Origin: Acidobacteriaceae bacterium
Lineage (GTDB): Bacteria; Acidobacteriota; Terriglobia; Terriglobales; Acidobacteriaceae
Assembly: GCA_903642235.1 (NCBI GenBank)
Contig: CAHJWL010000013.1
Coordinates: 36,359 to 100,358, forward strand
Length of the DNA stretch: 64,000 nt
Direction of reading: 5' to 3'
In this document: piece after piece, positions 8,751-17,596 of the stretch
How the letters are laid out: the number at the start of each line of letters is the position of its first letter
Position numbering within the stretch: the stretch's first letter is position 1
Position numbers and translations under genes: made by a program
The notes under the pieces: model-generated
Told to the model about the DNA's origin: nothing
The model's input: the letters and a program-made list of their open reading frames with translations, nothing else
The model's database searches: none

Positions 8751-9953
8751 TCACATTGTCCTCAGGTAGTTCTTGCCTGGCATCTGTCGCACATGGCCGG
8801 CCAGCTCTAGTTCAAAGAGAGCGGTAAAGATCTCGGGCGATTCCAGCCTGCCTTCGAGTCGCTCCATCAGCTCGTCCAGCTGCAGCGACTCATCCTGCCT
8901 GAGATGTTCGAGAATGGCTCGTTCTGCCTCTGGAAGGTCCGCGCTACTAAACAAGGATGCCATGCCGGACCGATTCGATGCAGACCCGCCCTCAAGCTCA
9001 TCCTCGAGCGCCAGCCGGACCTGACTCGGCAGGTCTTCCCACACATCCTCCCACGTCGCCGTCAGCTTGGCCCCCTGCTTGATCAGCGTGTTCGGCCCCC
9101 AGGCATTCTTGTTCGTCACATTGCCGGGCACGGCGTAGACGTCGCGATTCTGCTCCATGGCGCAGCGCGCGGTCACACGCGTGCCGGAGTGCTCGCCGGC
9201 CTCGATCACCAGCACTCCCACACTCAGCCCGCTGATGATGCGGTTGCGAATCGGGAAGTTCTGCGGCGCGGGAAAGGTGCCGAGCGGAAACTCGCTGACG
9301 ATCGCTCCGCCGCTGCTGACGATCTCCTCGGCCAGTCGCTTGTTCTCCTTCGGGTAGATCACGTCGATGCTTGTCCCCCAGATCGCCACCGTCCTGCCGT
9401 CACGTGCCGCGAGCGCGCCTTTGTGTGCGGCAGTATCCACACCGCGCGCCATGCCGCTGAAGATCACCAGCCCGCGCGCCGCCAGGTCGCGGCTCAATAC
9501 CTCCGCCATACCCGCCCCGTAGGGCGACGGATGCCGTGTGCCCACAACGCCGATGCCCGGCCTGCACAGCAGGTCGACGTTGCCGCGAACCCACAGCACC
9601 GGCGGTGGATCGTAGATGTTTCGCAGCGCGTCGGGGTACGCGTCCTCATCGAGCGTAAGGATCTGCCCGCCGGCCTCGCGCACGCGTTGCAGCTCATCGT
9701 CCGCCGCACGCAGGGCCCGGCCGTCAAAGCAGAACTGTGCCGCAGCCGCTGGCATGCCGGCGCCTTCAAGCTCCGTTAGCGAGGCGGAGAGCATGCGTTC
9801 CGCCCCGCCCAGCCGCGAGGCCGCACGTGCCGTTCGGATGGCCCCCATACCCGGCGCCAGAATCATTCCCAGCCACGCCAGCCGCGTCCGCTCCCCGACA
9901 CTCTGCTCCTGCTCCAGAACCGATGACCTCACGTTCGCTGCCTCCTGGCCCAT
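8751..9953 (-). CDS. dprA: DNA-processing protein DprA
   Basis: 400 residues. DprA binds incoming single-stranded DNA and loads RecA during natural transformation. The ATG at 9953 is preferred (GGGAG and GGGCGG upstream) over an in-frame TTG at 9977. The order is a short helix-rich N-terminal domain, a Rossmann-like core (GVVGTRHPSPYG, SGMARGVDTAAHKGAL, AIWGTSIDVIYPKENK, EFPLGTFPAPQNFPIRNRIISGLS) and a C-terminal winged-helix (AERAILEHL to AGHVRQMPGKNY). It is followed by topA, a common pairing. comM and cinA in this window add to a competence theme. Confidence 0.95.
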   Translation of the reverse strand: MGQEAANVRSSVLEQEQSVGERTRLAWLGMILAPGMGAIRTARAASRLGGAERMLSASLTELEGAGMPAAAAQFCFDGRALRAADDELQRVREAGGQILTLDEDAYPDALRNIYDPPPVLWVRGNVDLLCRPGIGVVGTRHPSPYGAGMAEVLSRDLAARGLVIFSGMARGVDTAAHKGALAARDGRTVAIWGTSIDVIYPKENKRLAEEIVSSGGAIVSEFPLGTFPAPQNFPIRNRIISGLSVGVLVIEAGEHSGTRVTARCAMEQNRDVYAVPGNVTNKNAWGPNTLIKQGAKLTATWEDVWEDLPSQVRLALEDELEGGSASNRSGMASLFSSADLPEAERAILEHLRQDESLQLDELMERLEGRLESPEIFTALFELELAGHVRQMPGKNYLRTM

Positions 9954-10121
9954 ACCGCCCGCTCCCGCACTGTGCAAACTTCTGCAGCTGCTTGAACCGT
10001 CCCACTCAACCTAGGAGCGGCATTGGTTCCTGTCAATCACCCGTGATCCCCCATGCGCGTTATCCCGGTCGTACTCCCGTGAGTCCGGAACGAAGGCGCG
10101 GAATCAGATAGGGGAGAATCC

Positions 10122-10985
10122 GTGTTCAAACCTGCCAGACTGCGCGTCGCCGCGATCGACTTCCTCAACCCAGCCCCGCTCATGTGGGACTTCGAATACC
10201 CGCCCTGCGCAGCCGAGCTTCGGCGGCGCTACGCCCTGCACTACACCGCACCCTCGGTCTGCGCCGCGGCACTGGCCTCGGGCGCGGCTGATCTGGGTCT
10301 TATCCCTATCGCCGCTCTCACCCCCGAGCTCGCAGTGGTACCGGGCTGCACCATCGCCTCGCAGCGCGAAGTTCGTTCCATCCTGCTGCTGGTGCGGCAG
10401 AGTGCCGCAAAGAGTCTCCCCGAGGTCCGATCCGTTGCCGCCGACACCGCCTCACGCTCCTCGGTCGCCTACGCGCAGGTGCTCTTTCGTTACTTCCTCA
10501 AAACCTCGCCGACCTTCTTTGAGCACACCGCCGACCCCGTGGCCATGCTGGAGCACGCCGATGCCGCCCTGGTCATTGGAGACCCGGCCCTGCTGGCGCG
10601 CGAGCGGCGTGACGAGATCGAAGCTGCCGTCGGGCCATGCCTCTGGGTCGATCTCGCAGAGGAGTGGCATGAGCGCACCGGTCTGCCATGGGTCGCGGCA
10701 GTCTGGGCGGTTCGGCCGCAGGCTCTGTCATCCACTCTCGTCGATGCAGCCCAGCTTTCACTCGATCTGCAAACCTCGCGCGACCACGGTCTCGGCCACA
10801 TCGATGCGCTCGTCGACGAATGGGTAAAGCGTCTGCCGCTTCCGGCAGCCACCATCCGGACCTACCTGACTGAAAACATCCACTATCTTCTCGACGACGC
10901 CTGCATCGAGTCCATCACGCTGTTCCGGCGGCTCGCCTTTGCCAGTGATGTGCTGCCGCCGCTCGACCGGCCACTCTTCCTGTGA
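10122..10985 (+). CDS. mqnA: Chorismate dehydratase (futalosine menaquinone pathway)
   Basis: 287 residues, GTG start with GGGGAG seven bases ahead. MqnA converts chorismate to 3-enolpyruvyl-benzoate, the entry step of the futalosine route to menaquinone. The N-terminus RLRVAAIDFLNPAPLMWDF and the segment SGAADLGLIPIAAL give the periplasmic-binding-protein-like fold of the MqnA/MqnD family. SVAADTASRSSVAYAQVLF is the second lobe. MqnA rather than MqnD is chosen because of the IDFLNPAPL start. No other mqn gene lies in the window. Confidence 0.9.
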   Translation: MFKPARLRVAAIDFLNPAPLMWDFEYPPCAAELRRRYALHYTAPSVCAAALASGAADLGLIPIAALTPELAVVPGCTIASQREVRSILLLVRQSAAKSLPEVRSVAADTASRSSVAYAQVLFRYFLKTSPTFFEHTADPVAMLEHADAALVIGDPALLARERRDEIEAAVGPCLWVDLAEEWHERTGLPWVAAVWAVRPQALSSTLVDAAQLSLDLQTSRDHGLGHIDALVDEWVKRLPLPAATIRTYLTENIHYLLDDACIESITLFRRLAFASDVLPPLDRPLFL

Positions 10986-11061
10986 TCCAATCTTTGCTCA
11001 GCTCCAGCAAACCTTCGGCCGTGCGCGCGACTTCCCCCGTTGGCAGAGCGTCTGAACAACT

Positions 11062-11844
11062 ATGAGTACGGAGATCCTCGCCAGCTTTCAATCCCTGAGC
11101 CCGGCCGCCGCGCGGCTCGCATTGGTCGCCGGCTCGCATCTGGCGTTTGCCCTCCCGCACGATGTTCTCGCCATCGTGCTCGCCGCGCCTGCAAAGCACG
11201 GCGGCCACATGCTGCACGTTCTCCTGTCCTTCGGCCTGATCGGCTTCTTTCTGGTCTCCATCATTGATTCCTCTTTTGTTCCGCTTCCCGTGCCGGGCAT
11301 CAGCGACCTGATGATCCTCTTCTTTGCGGCGCAGCACACCAATCTTCCGCTCCTGATCACCGTGGCCACCGCAGGGTCGGCGCTGGGCGGCTATCTCAGC
11401 TTTCAAGTCGGGCAGAAGGGCGGTATGCAGTTCCTGGAGAAGCATGTGCCCGAGCGCATCTTCCGCAGGGTCTGCGGCTGGATGGAGCAGCACGCCATTC
11501 TCTCTGTCGCATTGCCGGCCATCTTGCCGCCGCCCATGCCGCTCTCGCCATTCGTGCTCGCCGCCGGCGCGCTCAAGATGTCCCAGCGAACCTTTATGGT
11601 GGCCTTCACCACCAGCCGCCTGCTGCGACACTTGATCGCAGCCTGGGCCGGCATCTACTACGGCCGACAGGTGCTGCAGCTGTGGAGCCGCTTCTCCGAC
11701 CGCTGGGCGACGACCATCCTCGTCGTCTTCTGGACTCTGCTTCTACTTTTCGTCGGCGTTGCCTTCTGGCGTCTGTACCACACCTCGAAGAGCGTTCGAG
11801 GACCCCGCAAACAGACCGCCGCCCAGGCTCCCGCCATTAGCTGA
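11062..11844 (+). CDS. YqaA/DedA-like membrane protein
   Basis: 260 residues, integral membrane protein of the VTT (SNARE-associated) superfamily, related to YqaA. Hydrophobic segments lie at about 20-45, 51-75, 88-110 and 218-240. Between them is the family core (DSSFVPLPVPGISDLMILFF, SALGGYLSFQVGQKGG, LPPPMPLSPFVLAAGAL). VTT proteins are linked to lipid flipping and membrane homeostasis, but this member's substrate is unknown. The basic C-terminal tail is probably cytoplasmic. It converges on fabH. Confidence 0.85.
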   Translation: MSTEILASFQSLSPAAARLALVAGSHLAFALPHDVLAIVLAAPAKHGGHMLHVLLSFGLIGFFLVSIIDSSFVPLPVPGISDLMILFFAAQHTNLPLLITVATAGSALGGYLSFQVGQKGGMQFLEKHVPERIFRRVCGWMEQHAILSVALPAILPPPMPLSPFVLAAGALKMSQRTFMVAFTTSRLLRHLIAAWAGIYYGRQVLQLWSRFSDRWATTILVVFWTLLLLFVGVAFWRLYHTSKSVRGPRKQTAAQAPAIS

Positions 11845-11891
11845 CGCCTCTCTCGTTCCTGCTCAGAGCATCAAGCGTCGCACTGTGACCC

Positions 11892-11913
11892 GGGCGTCGC
11901 ACAGCAGACGCCC
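11892..11913. terminator. Hairpin between convergent yqaA-like gene and fabH
   Basis: A GGGCGTC / GACGCCC 7-bp stem with an 8-base loop abuts the fabH stop codon in the 68-base convergent spacer. It could serve both genes. There is no T-run on either side, so support is weak. Confidence 0.35.
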
Positions 11914-12923
11914 TACATCTCCCATCGCAACAGCGTAGCCCCGACGGTAAAGCCCGCGCCCACGCTCGCCAGCAACACCAGATCACCTTTCTTCAGGCGC
12001 TCTTCCTCCATCGCCGTTCCCATCGCCAGCGGAATCGTTCCCGCCGTCGTGTTGCCGTAGCGATCGATGTTGATGACCACGCGGCTCTCCGGCATCCCGA
12101 GCCGCTCCGCCGTCGAGAGAATAATGCGCTTATTTGCCTGGTGCGGGATAAAGCAGCTTAGATCCTGGCCGGTTATGCCATTCCGCTGCAGCACACGTTC
12201 AGAGGCCTCCGCCATCTTACGAACGGCAAACTTGTAGACCGCCTGTCCATCCTGATGCACAAAGTGCATCTTGTCCGCGATCGTCTCCGCCGTCGCCGGG
12301 TGCAGACTTCCACCGCCGGGCATGTACAGCGACGAGACACCCGAGCCATCCACCTCGTGCCAGTAATCAATCAGGCCGACCTCGCCTTCGGCACAGGGTT
12401 CAAGCAGCACTGCGCCCGCACCATCGCCGAAGATCACACACGTCGTTCGATCCGTGTAGTCGATGATCGAGCTCATTACATCAGCGCCAATCACCAGCAC
12501 GGCCTTCTGCATGCCGCTCTCGATCAGCTTGGCCCCCACCTGCAGCGCATACGGAAAGCCCGAGCAGGCCGCTGACAGATCAAACCCCCACGCACGCTTC
12601 GCACCCAGCTTGTCCTGCACCAGGCAGGCCGCCGCCGGGAAGATCATGTCCGGTGTCACCGTGGCCACGATGATGACCTCGACCTCCGTGGCATCCATGC
12701 CCCGCATCGCCAGGCACCGGCGCGCCGCCTCCGTCGCGAGATCACTCGTGCCTACACCCTTTTCGACGATGTGCCGCTCCCGTATGCCGGTGCGTTCCAC
12801 AATCCATTCATTGTTGGTCGCCACCATCTTCTCAAGATCGGCGTTCGTCAGCAGCCGGGGTGGAACGTAGGTGCCTACCGCGGAGATCTTCGCTCGCACA
12901 GAGACCGGAGGACGCAACGTCAA
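11913..12923 (-). CDS. fabH: 3-oxoacyl-ACP synthase III (KAS III)
   Basis: About 336 residues. It starts fatty-acid chains by condensing an acyl-CoA primer with malonyl-ACP. The thiolase fold carries all three catalytic residues: Cys in [13 protein letters not shown], His in [11 protein letters not shown] and Asn in [10 protein letters not shown]. No ATG lies near the conserved N-terminus. I chose the TTG at 12923 because AGGTGAGAAG sits seven bases before it. A GTG at 12899 (328 residues) is the alternative, with a poor Shine-Dalgarno. It is not in a fab operon here. The SRP RNA gene lies upstream on the same strand. Confidence 0.93.
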   Translation of the reverse strand: MTLRPPVSVRAKISAVGTYVPPRLLTNADLEKMVATNNEWIVERTGIRERHIVEKGVGTSDLATEAARRCLAMRGMDATEVEVIIVATVTPDMIFPAAACLVQDKLGAKRAWGFDLSAACSGFPYALQVGAKLIESGMQKAVLVIGADVMSSIIDYTDRTTCVIFGDGAGAVLLEPCAEGEVGLIDYWHEVDGSGVSSLYMPGGGSLHPATAETIADKMHFVHQDGQAVYKFAVRKMAEASERVLQRNGITGQDLSCFIPHQANKRIILSTAERLGMPESRVVINIDRYGNTTAGTIPLAMGTAMEEERLKKGDLVLLASVGAGFTVGATLLRWEM

Positions 12924-13103
12924 ACTCAACCTTCTCACCTCACCGATACAGCAACTCGCACTCACACCAGCTACCAGGTGGGAACAGTTCATTGTCCAAC
13001 ACACACGGCGGCACTGTCATCCGAACCTCATCCCACAAGGGCCGGTGTGCATGGCAGGCTCTGTTTGTAATGGATGTACCTGTTGAGGTGGAGAGAGGGA
13101 GAA

Positions 13104-13202
13104 AGCACCGGGCGACCTACTGCGCCCATACTAGCCCGTTACCGTTGCTTCCTTCCGGACCTGGCGGGGTTGGCGGGATTACGTCGCGTAGGGCCCGGCA
13201 CA
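13104..13202 (-). ncRNA. ffs: Signal recognition particle RNA, small (4.5S) type
   Basis: On the minus strand the bases opposite 13146-13162 read AGGTCCGGAAGGAAGCA, the nearly invariant SRP RNA domain IV apical loop and symmetric internal loop that bind Ffh. The outer arms also pair (CCGGGC and CCTAC with GTAGG and GCCCGG), giving a single hairpin of roughly 95-100 nt without an Alu domain. A TAAACT box at 13209-13214 fits a -10 element with the 5' end near 13202. Exact ends are estimated. The RNA works with FtsY, encoded at 26595. Confidence 0.93.
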
Positions 13203-13336
13203 GGGTGAAGTTTACCATCCCCGGACAGCATGGCGCGTGTGACTCGAATCCCGCTCGCGTCCATGCTGCAAAAGCCGTACACTCCCGGCAAAGAAGACAG
13301 GATCCCTGCCGTCCCTGCCGCGTATGCTCCTTGCGT

Positions 13337-14671
13337 ATGCACGTCTGCTCCTCTGCCCTCTTCCTCTTCCTTGTGAGCGGCTTCACGCCCGGCTTTCTGC
13401 TATCGACCGTTGCCGCACAGGGAACAATGGTGCCTGCCGATGCCGTTCCGCTCTTTGACGGTTTCGTCACCGCAGTGACTCCGCAAGGAATCGATGTCAA
13501 CGGAGCGCATCTGCGTTTCACACCAGATTCACTCATCCAGCGTCATGGAGAGCACACAGCCGAGCTGACCCACGCTCTTCCTGCTGTGTATCTCGGCCAG
13601 CCCGCAAAGGTGTACGGCAAGTACGACAAGCGCGCAGAGACCGTGACCGTGCAGCAGTTGACGCTCACGCCGCCATCGCCCGCGCAGGTCTCTGGTATCG
13701 GCATCATCGACACCGTCTCCGGTAGTGGAAGCACGTCCAGCCTGGTGCGCGCCGATGGCCGTCTGCTCTCGATCGCGCCATCGGCCAGGCTTGTCTTTGT
13801 TCCTCCGCTCACCCCGGCCACGCCCTTCCGGACCAATCTCTGGATCAGGTACCGCGGCGAGCAGCAGGTCGACGGCACCGTCGTCGTTCGCGACGCAGAG
13901 ATCCGCGACAACGTCGTCGTTGCGTCCGAAGACAAGCTCCGCAAAAGGAATGAGTACGATCCCGCCGCGGTCGCCCCGGACTCCCATCAGAGCGCCACCA
14001 GCAAGTTCTTCCGGGGTCTTGAGCTTGATAAAATTCCTCCCTGGCCGGACAAGGCTATGCAAGAGCGCGTCGAGCGCGTCGGCCAGAAGCTGATTCCCGC
14101 CTACCAGCGCGCCCTTCCGGAGAACGACCCAACCAAGATCCATTTCCGCTTTCAGGTGATCGACGAAAAGCACTTCAAGGATGCGGTCACCCTGCCGAAC
14201 GGCATCATCGTGGTTTCGCATCAGGTCATCGATCGTCTCGAAAACGATACGCAGGTCGCCACGGTTCTCGCGGACAACATCGCGACCGCGATTGAGAAGC
14301 AGACTCTCCGAGCCATCCCAGCCGAACGAAAGCTATCTGCCGCCGGGATCGCCGGGAGTGCGGGCGGTCTGCTCGTTCCAGGCCTCGGCATAGCCACCGG
14401 CGTTGCCGACTACAAAGTCGCGACGCACCTCATCCTCATGCAGGAGCAGCAATCCGGCCGCGTCAGCCTTGACTACCTGAACGACGCCGGCTTCGACGTG
14501 ACGCTGGCACCTAGAACCTGGTGGTTGCTGGGCACCAGGCCGTCACACCCACTCGCGGAAGCCTCGCTTCCGCCACGCGCCGCAAACCTCTTTGCAGAGC
14601 TCGGGCGCAGCTGGCGCGGTCTCGCAAGCTCCGGTCTCCGCAGGAACGCCGGCATCTCTGCTGTTCCGTAA
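13337..14671 (+). CDS. Exported M48-metalloprotease-like protein lacking the zinc motif
   Basis: 444 residues from the ATG at 13337, which gives a signal peptide (CSSALFLFLVSGFTPGFLLS). A longer in-frame opening upstream crosses the SRP RNA gene and is rejected. The N-terminal half is beta-rich with two OB-like repeats (FDGFVTAVTPQGIDVNGAHL, VSGIGIIDTVSGSG). The C-terminal half resembles M48 peptidases: VIDEKHFKDAVTLPNGIIVVSHQVIDRLENDTQVATVLA. Where the family has HExxH this protein has DNIAT (residues 313-317), so it is probably not a zinc protease. It may be a chaperone-like or inhibitory relative. Confidence 0.72.
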   Translation: MHVCSSALFLFLVSGFTPGFLLSTVAAQGTMVPADAVPLFDGFVTAVTPQGIDVNGAHLRFTPDSLIQRHGEHTAELTHALPAVYLGQPAKVYGKYDKRAETVTVQQLTLTPPSPAQVSGIGIIDTVSGSGSTSSLVRADGRLLSIAPSARLVFVPPLTPATPFRTNLWIRYRGEQQVDGTVVVRDAEIRDNVVVASEDKLRKRNEYDPAAVAPDSHQSATSKFFRGLELDKIPPWPDKAMQERVERVGQKLIPAYQRALPENDPTKIHFRFQVIDEKHFKDAVTLPNGIIVVSHQVIDRLENDTQVATVLADNIATAIEKQTLRAIPAERKLSAAGIAGSAGGLLVPGLGIATGVADYKVATHLILMQEQQSGRVSLDYLNDAGFDVTLAPRTWWLLGTRPSHPLAEASLPPRAANLFAELGRSWRGLASSGLRRNAGISAVP

Positions 14672-14854
14672 CTCCGGTCACAAATCCAGTCACGATCCCG
14701 AGTGTCTTCGTCTGCCCTGCCGTCCATGACGGTCGCATTCGATTGTCACTCGGCAGCATCTGCTTCGTTCCCCGCACACGAAAGAGCCGCTCGCTACGAC
14801 ACACACCCCGCCGCACACCTTCTCAGACCCGCGTCCTTGCTACACTAAGAGGCT

Positions 14855-16717
14855 GTGACCCCTCCCGCCACTGCCGCTCCCGAGCTCGAAGAGACACAGG
14901 CACCGGCTCGTCCAAAGGTCGGCTTCGTCTCGCTCGGCTGCCCTAAAAACCTTGTCGACTCCGAGGTGATGATGGGCCTGCTGCACCACAACGGCGCACA
15001 GCTCACCCAGAAGGCCGAGGACGCCGAGATCCTGGTCGTCAACACCTGCTCCTTCATCGACTCCGCCAAGCAGGAGAGCGTCAACACCATCCTTGAGATG
15101 GTCCAGCACAAGATCGCAAACGGCGGGAAAGCCCAGCGTCTGATCGTTGCCGGCTGCCTGGTGGAGCGCTACCGCGACGAGATCCGCGCGAGTATTCCCG
15201 AGGTCGATGCCGTCGTCGGCACCGGCGAACTCGAAGGCATCCTTGCAGCCGCGGGCCTGACTCCAGCCGGTCATGCCGGCAACTCGCCTTTTCACATTCT
15301 GACCACACATCCGGGTTCCCTGCCCGCTCCTCCACTCGAACAGTCCGGCTCCGACACACATCGCAATGTCGACGGCTCCGCCCCGGATCTCACACGCAGC
15401 ATTGACGCCCATCTGCAGCACGATCTTGCGATTCTCCCCGGCCTGCCCGTAGGCGAGACGACGGTCGAGCAGGCGAACCAGACCCTGATCGCCCGCGCCG
15501 CCTCCGCCGTCAACCAGCACTCGCGGCCCCTTGCCGATCCCGAACGCGACATAGAAGTCGCCCCACAACTCCGCATCGTCGAGTCCCTTGCCGCCACCGG
15601 CACCACGCACGGTGAAGCCGCGCTGAACCATCCCGGCGATCACATCGCTCACGTCGCCGGTGCCGGTCCCTCCTTCCGCCCGGAAGGTCTCGCCCGCGAG
15701 GCCGCCGGCCGCTTCTCCCGCGAAAGCTGGGACGGCGCCACCGCCGCTCTGCCGGCCTATCTCTACTCCGACGCAACGCCGCGCATCCTCGCTACGCCGC
15801 GCGCCTCCGCATACATCAAGATCGCCGAGGGCTGCGATCATCCGTGCAGCTTCTGCATCATCCCGCAGCTGCGCGGCAAGTTCCGCTCCCGCCGCATTGG
15901 CTCCATCCTCGCCGAGGCGCAGAACCTCATCGCCCAGGGCGTCCGCGAGATCACCCTCATCGGCCAGGACACCACTTGCTACGGCGAAGACCTCGGCCTC
16001 TCCGAGGGTCTCGCCCAGCTCCTCGACGCGCTCGCCGTGCTGCCCGGGCTCAAATGGCTGCGCTTCCTCTACACCTATCCCAACAAGGTCACCACGCGTC
16101 TGCTCGAGACCATGGCGCGCCACCGCACCATCGCCCCCTACCTCGACGTTCCGCTGCAGCACGCCTCCGCCTCCGTGCTCAAGCGCATGAAGCGCGGCGG
16201 CTCGGCCGAGATCTTCCTCAATCTCCTCGAAAAAGCTCGCCGCCTCGTCCCAGATATCGTCATCCGCACCAGCTTCATCGTCGGCTTCCCCGGCGAGACC
16301 GAGGCCGACTTCAACGAACTCCTGGAGTTCGTCGCCCAGGCCCAGATCGATTGGCTCGGGGTCTTCACCTACTCGGACGAAGAGGGCGCCAAGGCCTTCG
16401 ACCTCGACCCGGCCCTCAAACTTCCGCGCCGCACCATCGAAGCCCGCCGCCGCAAGCTGATGCGCCTCCAGCAAAAGATCTCTACCCGCAGCAAGCGCGC
16501 CTGGGTCGGTCGCCAGCTTGACGTCCTGGTAGAAGGCCCGTCCCAAGAGACCGACCTCCTCTGGGAAGCACGCACCCTCTCCCACGCCCCGGAGATCGAC
16601 GGCAAGCTCTTCCTCAACGACTTCGGCCCCCACGACACCCTGGTCCCCGGCACCTTCTACCGCGCCGAGATCACCGAATCCCACGACTACGACCTCGTCG
16701 CAAAGATCCTCGAGTAA
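14855..16717 (+). CDS. rimO: Ribosomal protein S12 methylthiotransferase with large insert
   Basis: 620 residues, GTG start. A radical-SAM enzyme that methylthiolates an Asp of ribosomal protein S12. N-terminal cluster cysteines are C29 (LGCPKN), C65 (NTCSF) and C101 (AGCLV). The radical-SAM CxxxCxxC is C327, C331 and C334 (EGCDHPCSFC). The TRAM domain is at the C-terminus. RimO rather than MiaB is indicated by CSFCIIPQLRGKFRSR and the SLGCPKN start. Residues about 131-295 are an extra stretch, low in recognisable motif, between the two cluster domains. The frame is open throughout. Confidence 0.93.
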   Translation: MTPPATAAPELEETQAPARPKVGFVSLGCPKNLVDSEVMMGLLHHNGAQLTQKAEDAEILVVNTCSFIDSAKQESVNTILEMVQHKIANGGKAQRLIVAGCLVERYRDEIRASIPEVDAVVGTGELEGILAAAGLTPAGHAGNSPFHILTTHPGSLPAPPLEQSGSDTHRNVDGSAPDLTRSIDAHLQHDLAILPGLPVGETTVEQANQTLIARAASAVNQHSRPLADPERDIEVAPQLRIVESLAATGTTHGEAALNHPGDHIAHVAGAGPSFRPEGLAREAAGRFSRESWDGATAALPAYLYSDATPRILATPRASAYIKIAEGCDHPCSFCIIPQLRGKFRSRRIGSILAEAQNLIAQGVREITLIGQDTTCYGEDLGLSEGLAQLLDALAVLPGLKWLRFLYTYPNKVTTRLLETMARHRTIAPYLDVPLQHASASVLKRMKRGGSAEIFLNLLEKARRLVPDIVIRTSFIVGFPGETEADFNELLEFVAQAQIDWLGVFTYSDEEGAKAFDLDPALKLPRRTIEARRRKLMRLQQKISTRSKRAWVGRQLDVLVEGPSQETDLLWEARTLSHAPEIDGKLFLNDFGPHDTLVPGTFYRAEITESHDYDLVAKILE

Positions 16718-16732
16718 TCGGCTAAGAGAGGC

Positions 16733-16761
16733 TTGCACGAGCTCCTCTTCGCAACTATATT
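16733..16761 (+). promoter_or_regulatory. Sigma-70-like promoter of hicAB
   Basis: TTGCAC and TATATT separated by exactly 17 bases, ending 17 bases before the hicA ATG, so the leader would be only about 10 nt. The -10 box lies inside AACT-ATATTC-AGTT, a short dyad that could be the HicB operator. In this GC-rich genome such an AT-rich pair stands out. Confidence 0.6.
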
Positions 16762-16778
16762 CAGTTACAGAATAGGTC

Positions 16779-17027
16779 ATGTCGAGAGCGCAAAAGGCAC
16801 TGAAGAGGCTCGCTTCGAAACCGAAGGACTTTACCTGGCAAGAGTTGGCTACTCTCATGACGTCGCTCTCTTTCAAGCTTGAGAAGGCGGGCGGCTCCGG
16901 TCGCAAATTCGTTCACACAGACACTGGCGCCACTCTCTTTCTGCACGAGCCTCATCCAGGCAAAATCCTGAAGGCGTATCAGGTGCAAGACGCCGTCGAT
17001 CTTCTCCGAAAGGAACGTCTCTTATGA
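16779..17027 (+). CDS. hicA: HicA toxin (mRNA interferase)
   Basis: 82 residues with a dsRBD-like HicA fold. It cleaves mRNA when free of HicB. Motifs include FKLEKAGGSGRKFVHTDTG, where the family usually has the catalytic His region around GSH (here GSGRKF), and HEPHPGKILKAYQVQDAVDLL. The usual catalytic His in GSH is replaced by Gly-Arg, so activity is open. Gene order is toxin first with an ATGA overlap to hicB, classical for hicAB. Codon use is less GC-rich than in neighbouring rimO, which suggests acquisition. Confidence 0.88.
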   Translation: MSRAQKALKRLASKPKDFTWQELATLMTSLSFKLEKAGGSGRKFVHTDTGATLFLHEPHPGKILKAYQVQDAVDLLRKERLL

Positions 17028-17365
17028 GTTCTACGTTGCAACATCGCGGCTACGACGGCTCCGTGCTGTTCAGTGCGGAGGACCGTTGCCTTCACGGTCG
17101 CATTTTAGGAATTCGAGATATGGTCTCTTTCGGCGGCGCAACATTGGAGGAGCTGGAAAAGAACTTTCGTGACGCCGTCGAAGAATACCTTTCGTTCTGC
17201 AAAGAGACTGGTAAGACGCCCAACAAGCCCTTCAAAGGCAGCTTCAACGTGCGCATTCCTCAGGAACTTCACGTCCGTGCCGCTCACTTTGCCGAAGAGC
17301 ACGACCGCAAGCTGAATGCTGTCATCAAAGATGCCTTGCAGGAATACCTTGAAAGATCAGCCTAG
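17024..17365 (+). CDS. hicB: HicB antitoxin
   Basis: 113 residues. The N-terminal RNase-H-like HicB fold (YDGSVLFSAEDRCLHGRILGIRDMVSFGGATLEEL) blocks HicA. The C-terminal ribbon-helix-helix (GSFNVRIPQELHVRAAHFAEEHDRKLNAVIKDALQEYL) should bind the operator and repress the pair. It is coupled to hicA by a 4-base overlap. Confidence 0.93.
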   Translation: MSSTLQHRGYDGSVLFSAEDRCLHGRILGIRDMVSFGGATLEELEKNFRDAVEEYLSFCKETGKTPNKPFKGSFNVRIPQELHVRAAHFAEEHDRKLNAVIKDALQEYLERSA

Positions 17366-17374
17366 AGCCACCGG

Positions 17375-17596
17375 ATGACCACCAAAGCCCTCTTCTGCCC
17401 CACCTGCCGCAAGGTCGTCCTCGCCACTGACCCCGACTTCCCCTTCTGCTCGGACCGCTGCCGCATTCTTGATCTTGGCGCGTGGGCCTCCGGCGGCTAC
17501 ATCATCTCGTCGCCCATCCACGATCCCGACCTGCTCGACGAGCTCGAAGGCCTCAAAAACCGCGATCGCCGCGACACCAACGACAGCGATGGCTAA
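17375..17596 (+). CDS. yacG: DNA gyrase inhibitor / zinc-binding protein YacG
   Basis: 73 residues. It has a zinc site made by CPTC (9-12) and CSDRC (25-29), the YacG signature, followed by the RILDLGAWASGGYII core. In E. coli YacG binds GyrB and blocks DNA binding. The acidic tail (DELEGLKNRDRRDTNDSDG) is variable. It overlaps the start of pgpA by 8 bases, so the two are coupled. Confidence 0.92.
   Translation: MTTKALFCPTCRKVVLATDPDFPFCSDRCRILDLGAWASGGYIISSPIHDPDLLDELEGLKNRDRRDTNDSDG

Noticed and set aside
12860..13336. N-terminal extension of the M48-like protein
   Set aside because: It crosses the SRP RNA and overlaps fabH. The ATG at 13337 yields a signal peptide.
14840..16906. Long minus-strand frame opposite rimO
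   Set aside because: It has no domain or start signal, is rich in Gly/Ala/Glu/Asp as expected from reading GC-rich codons backwards, and the plus strand encodes a clear RimO.
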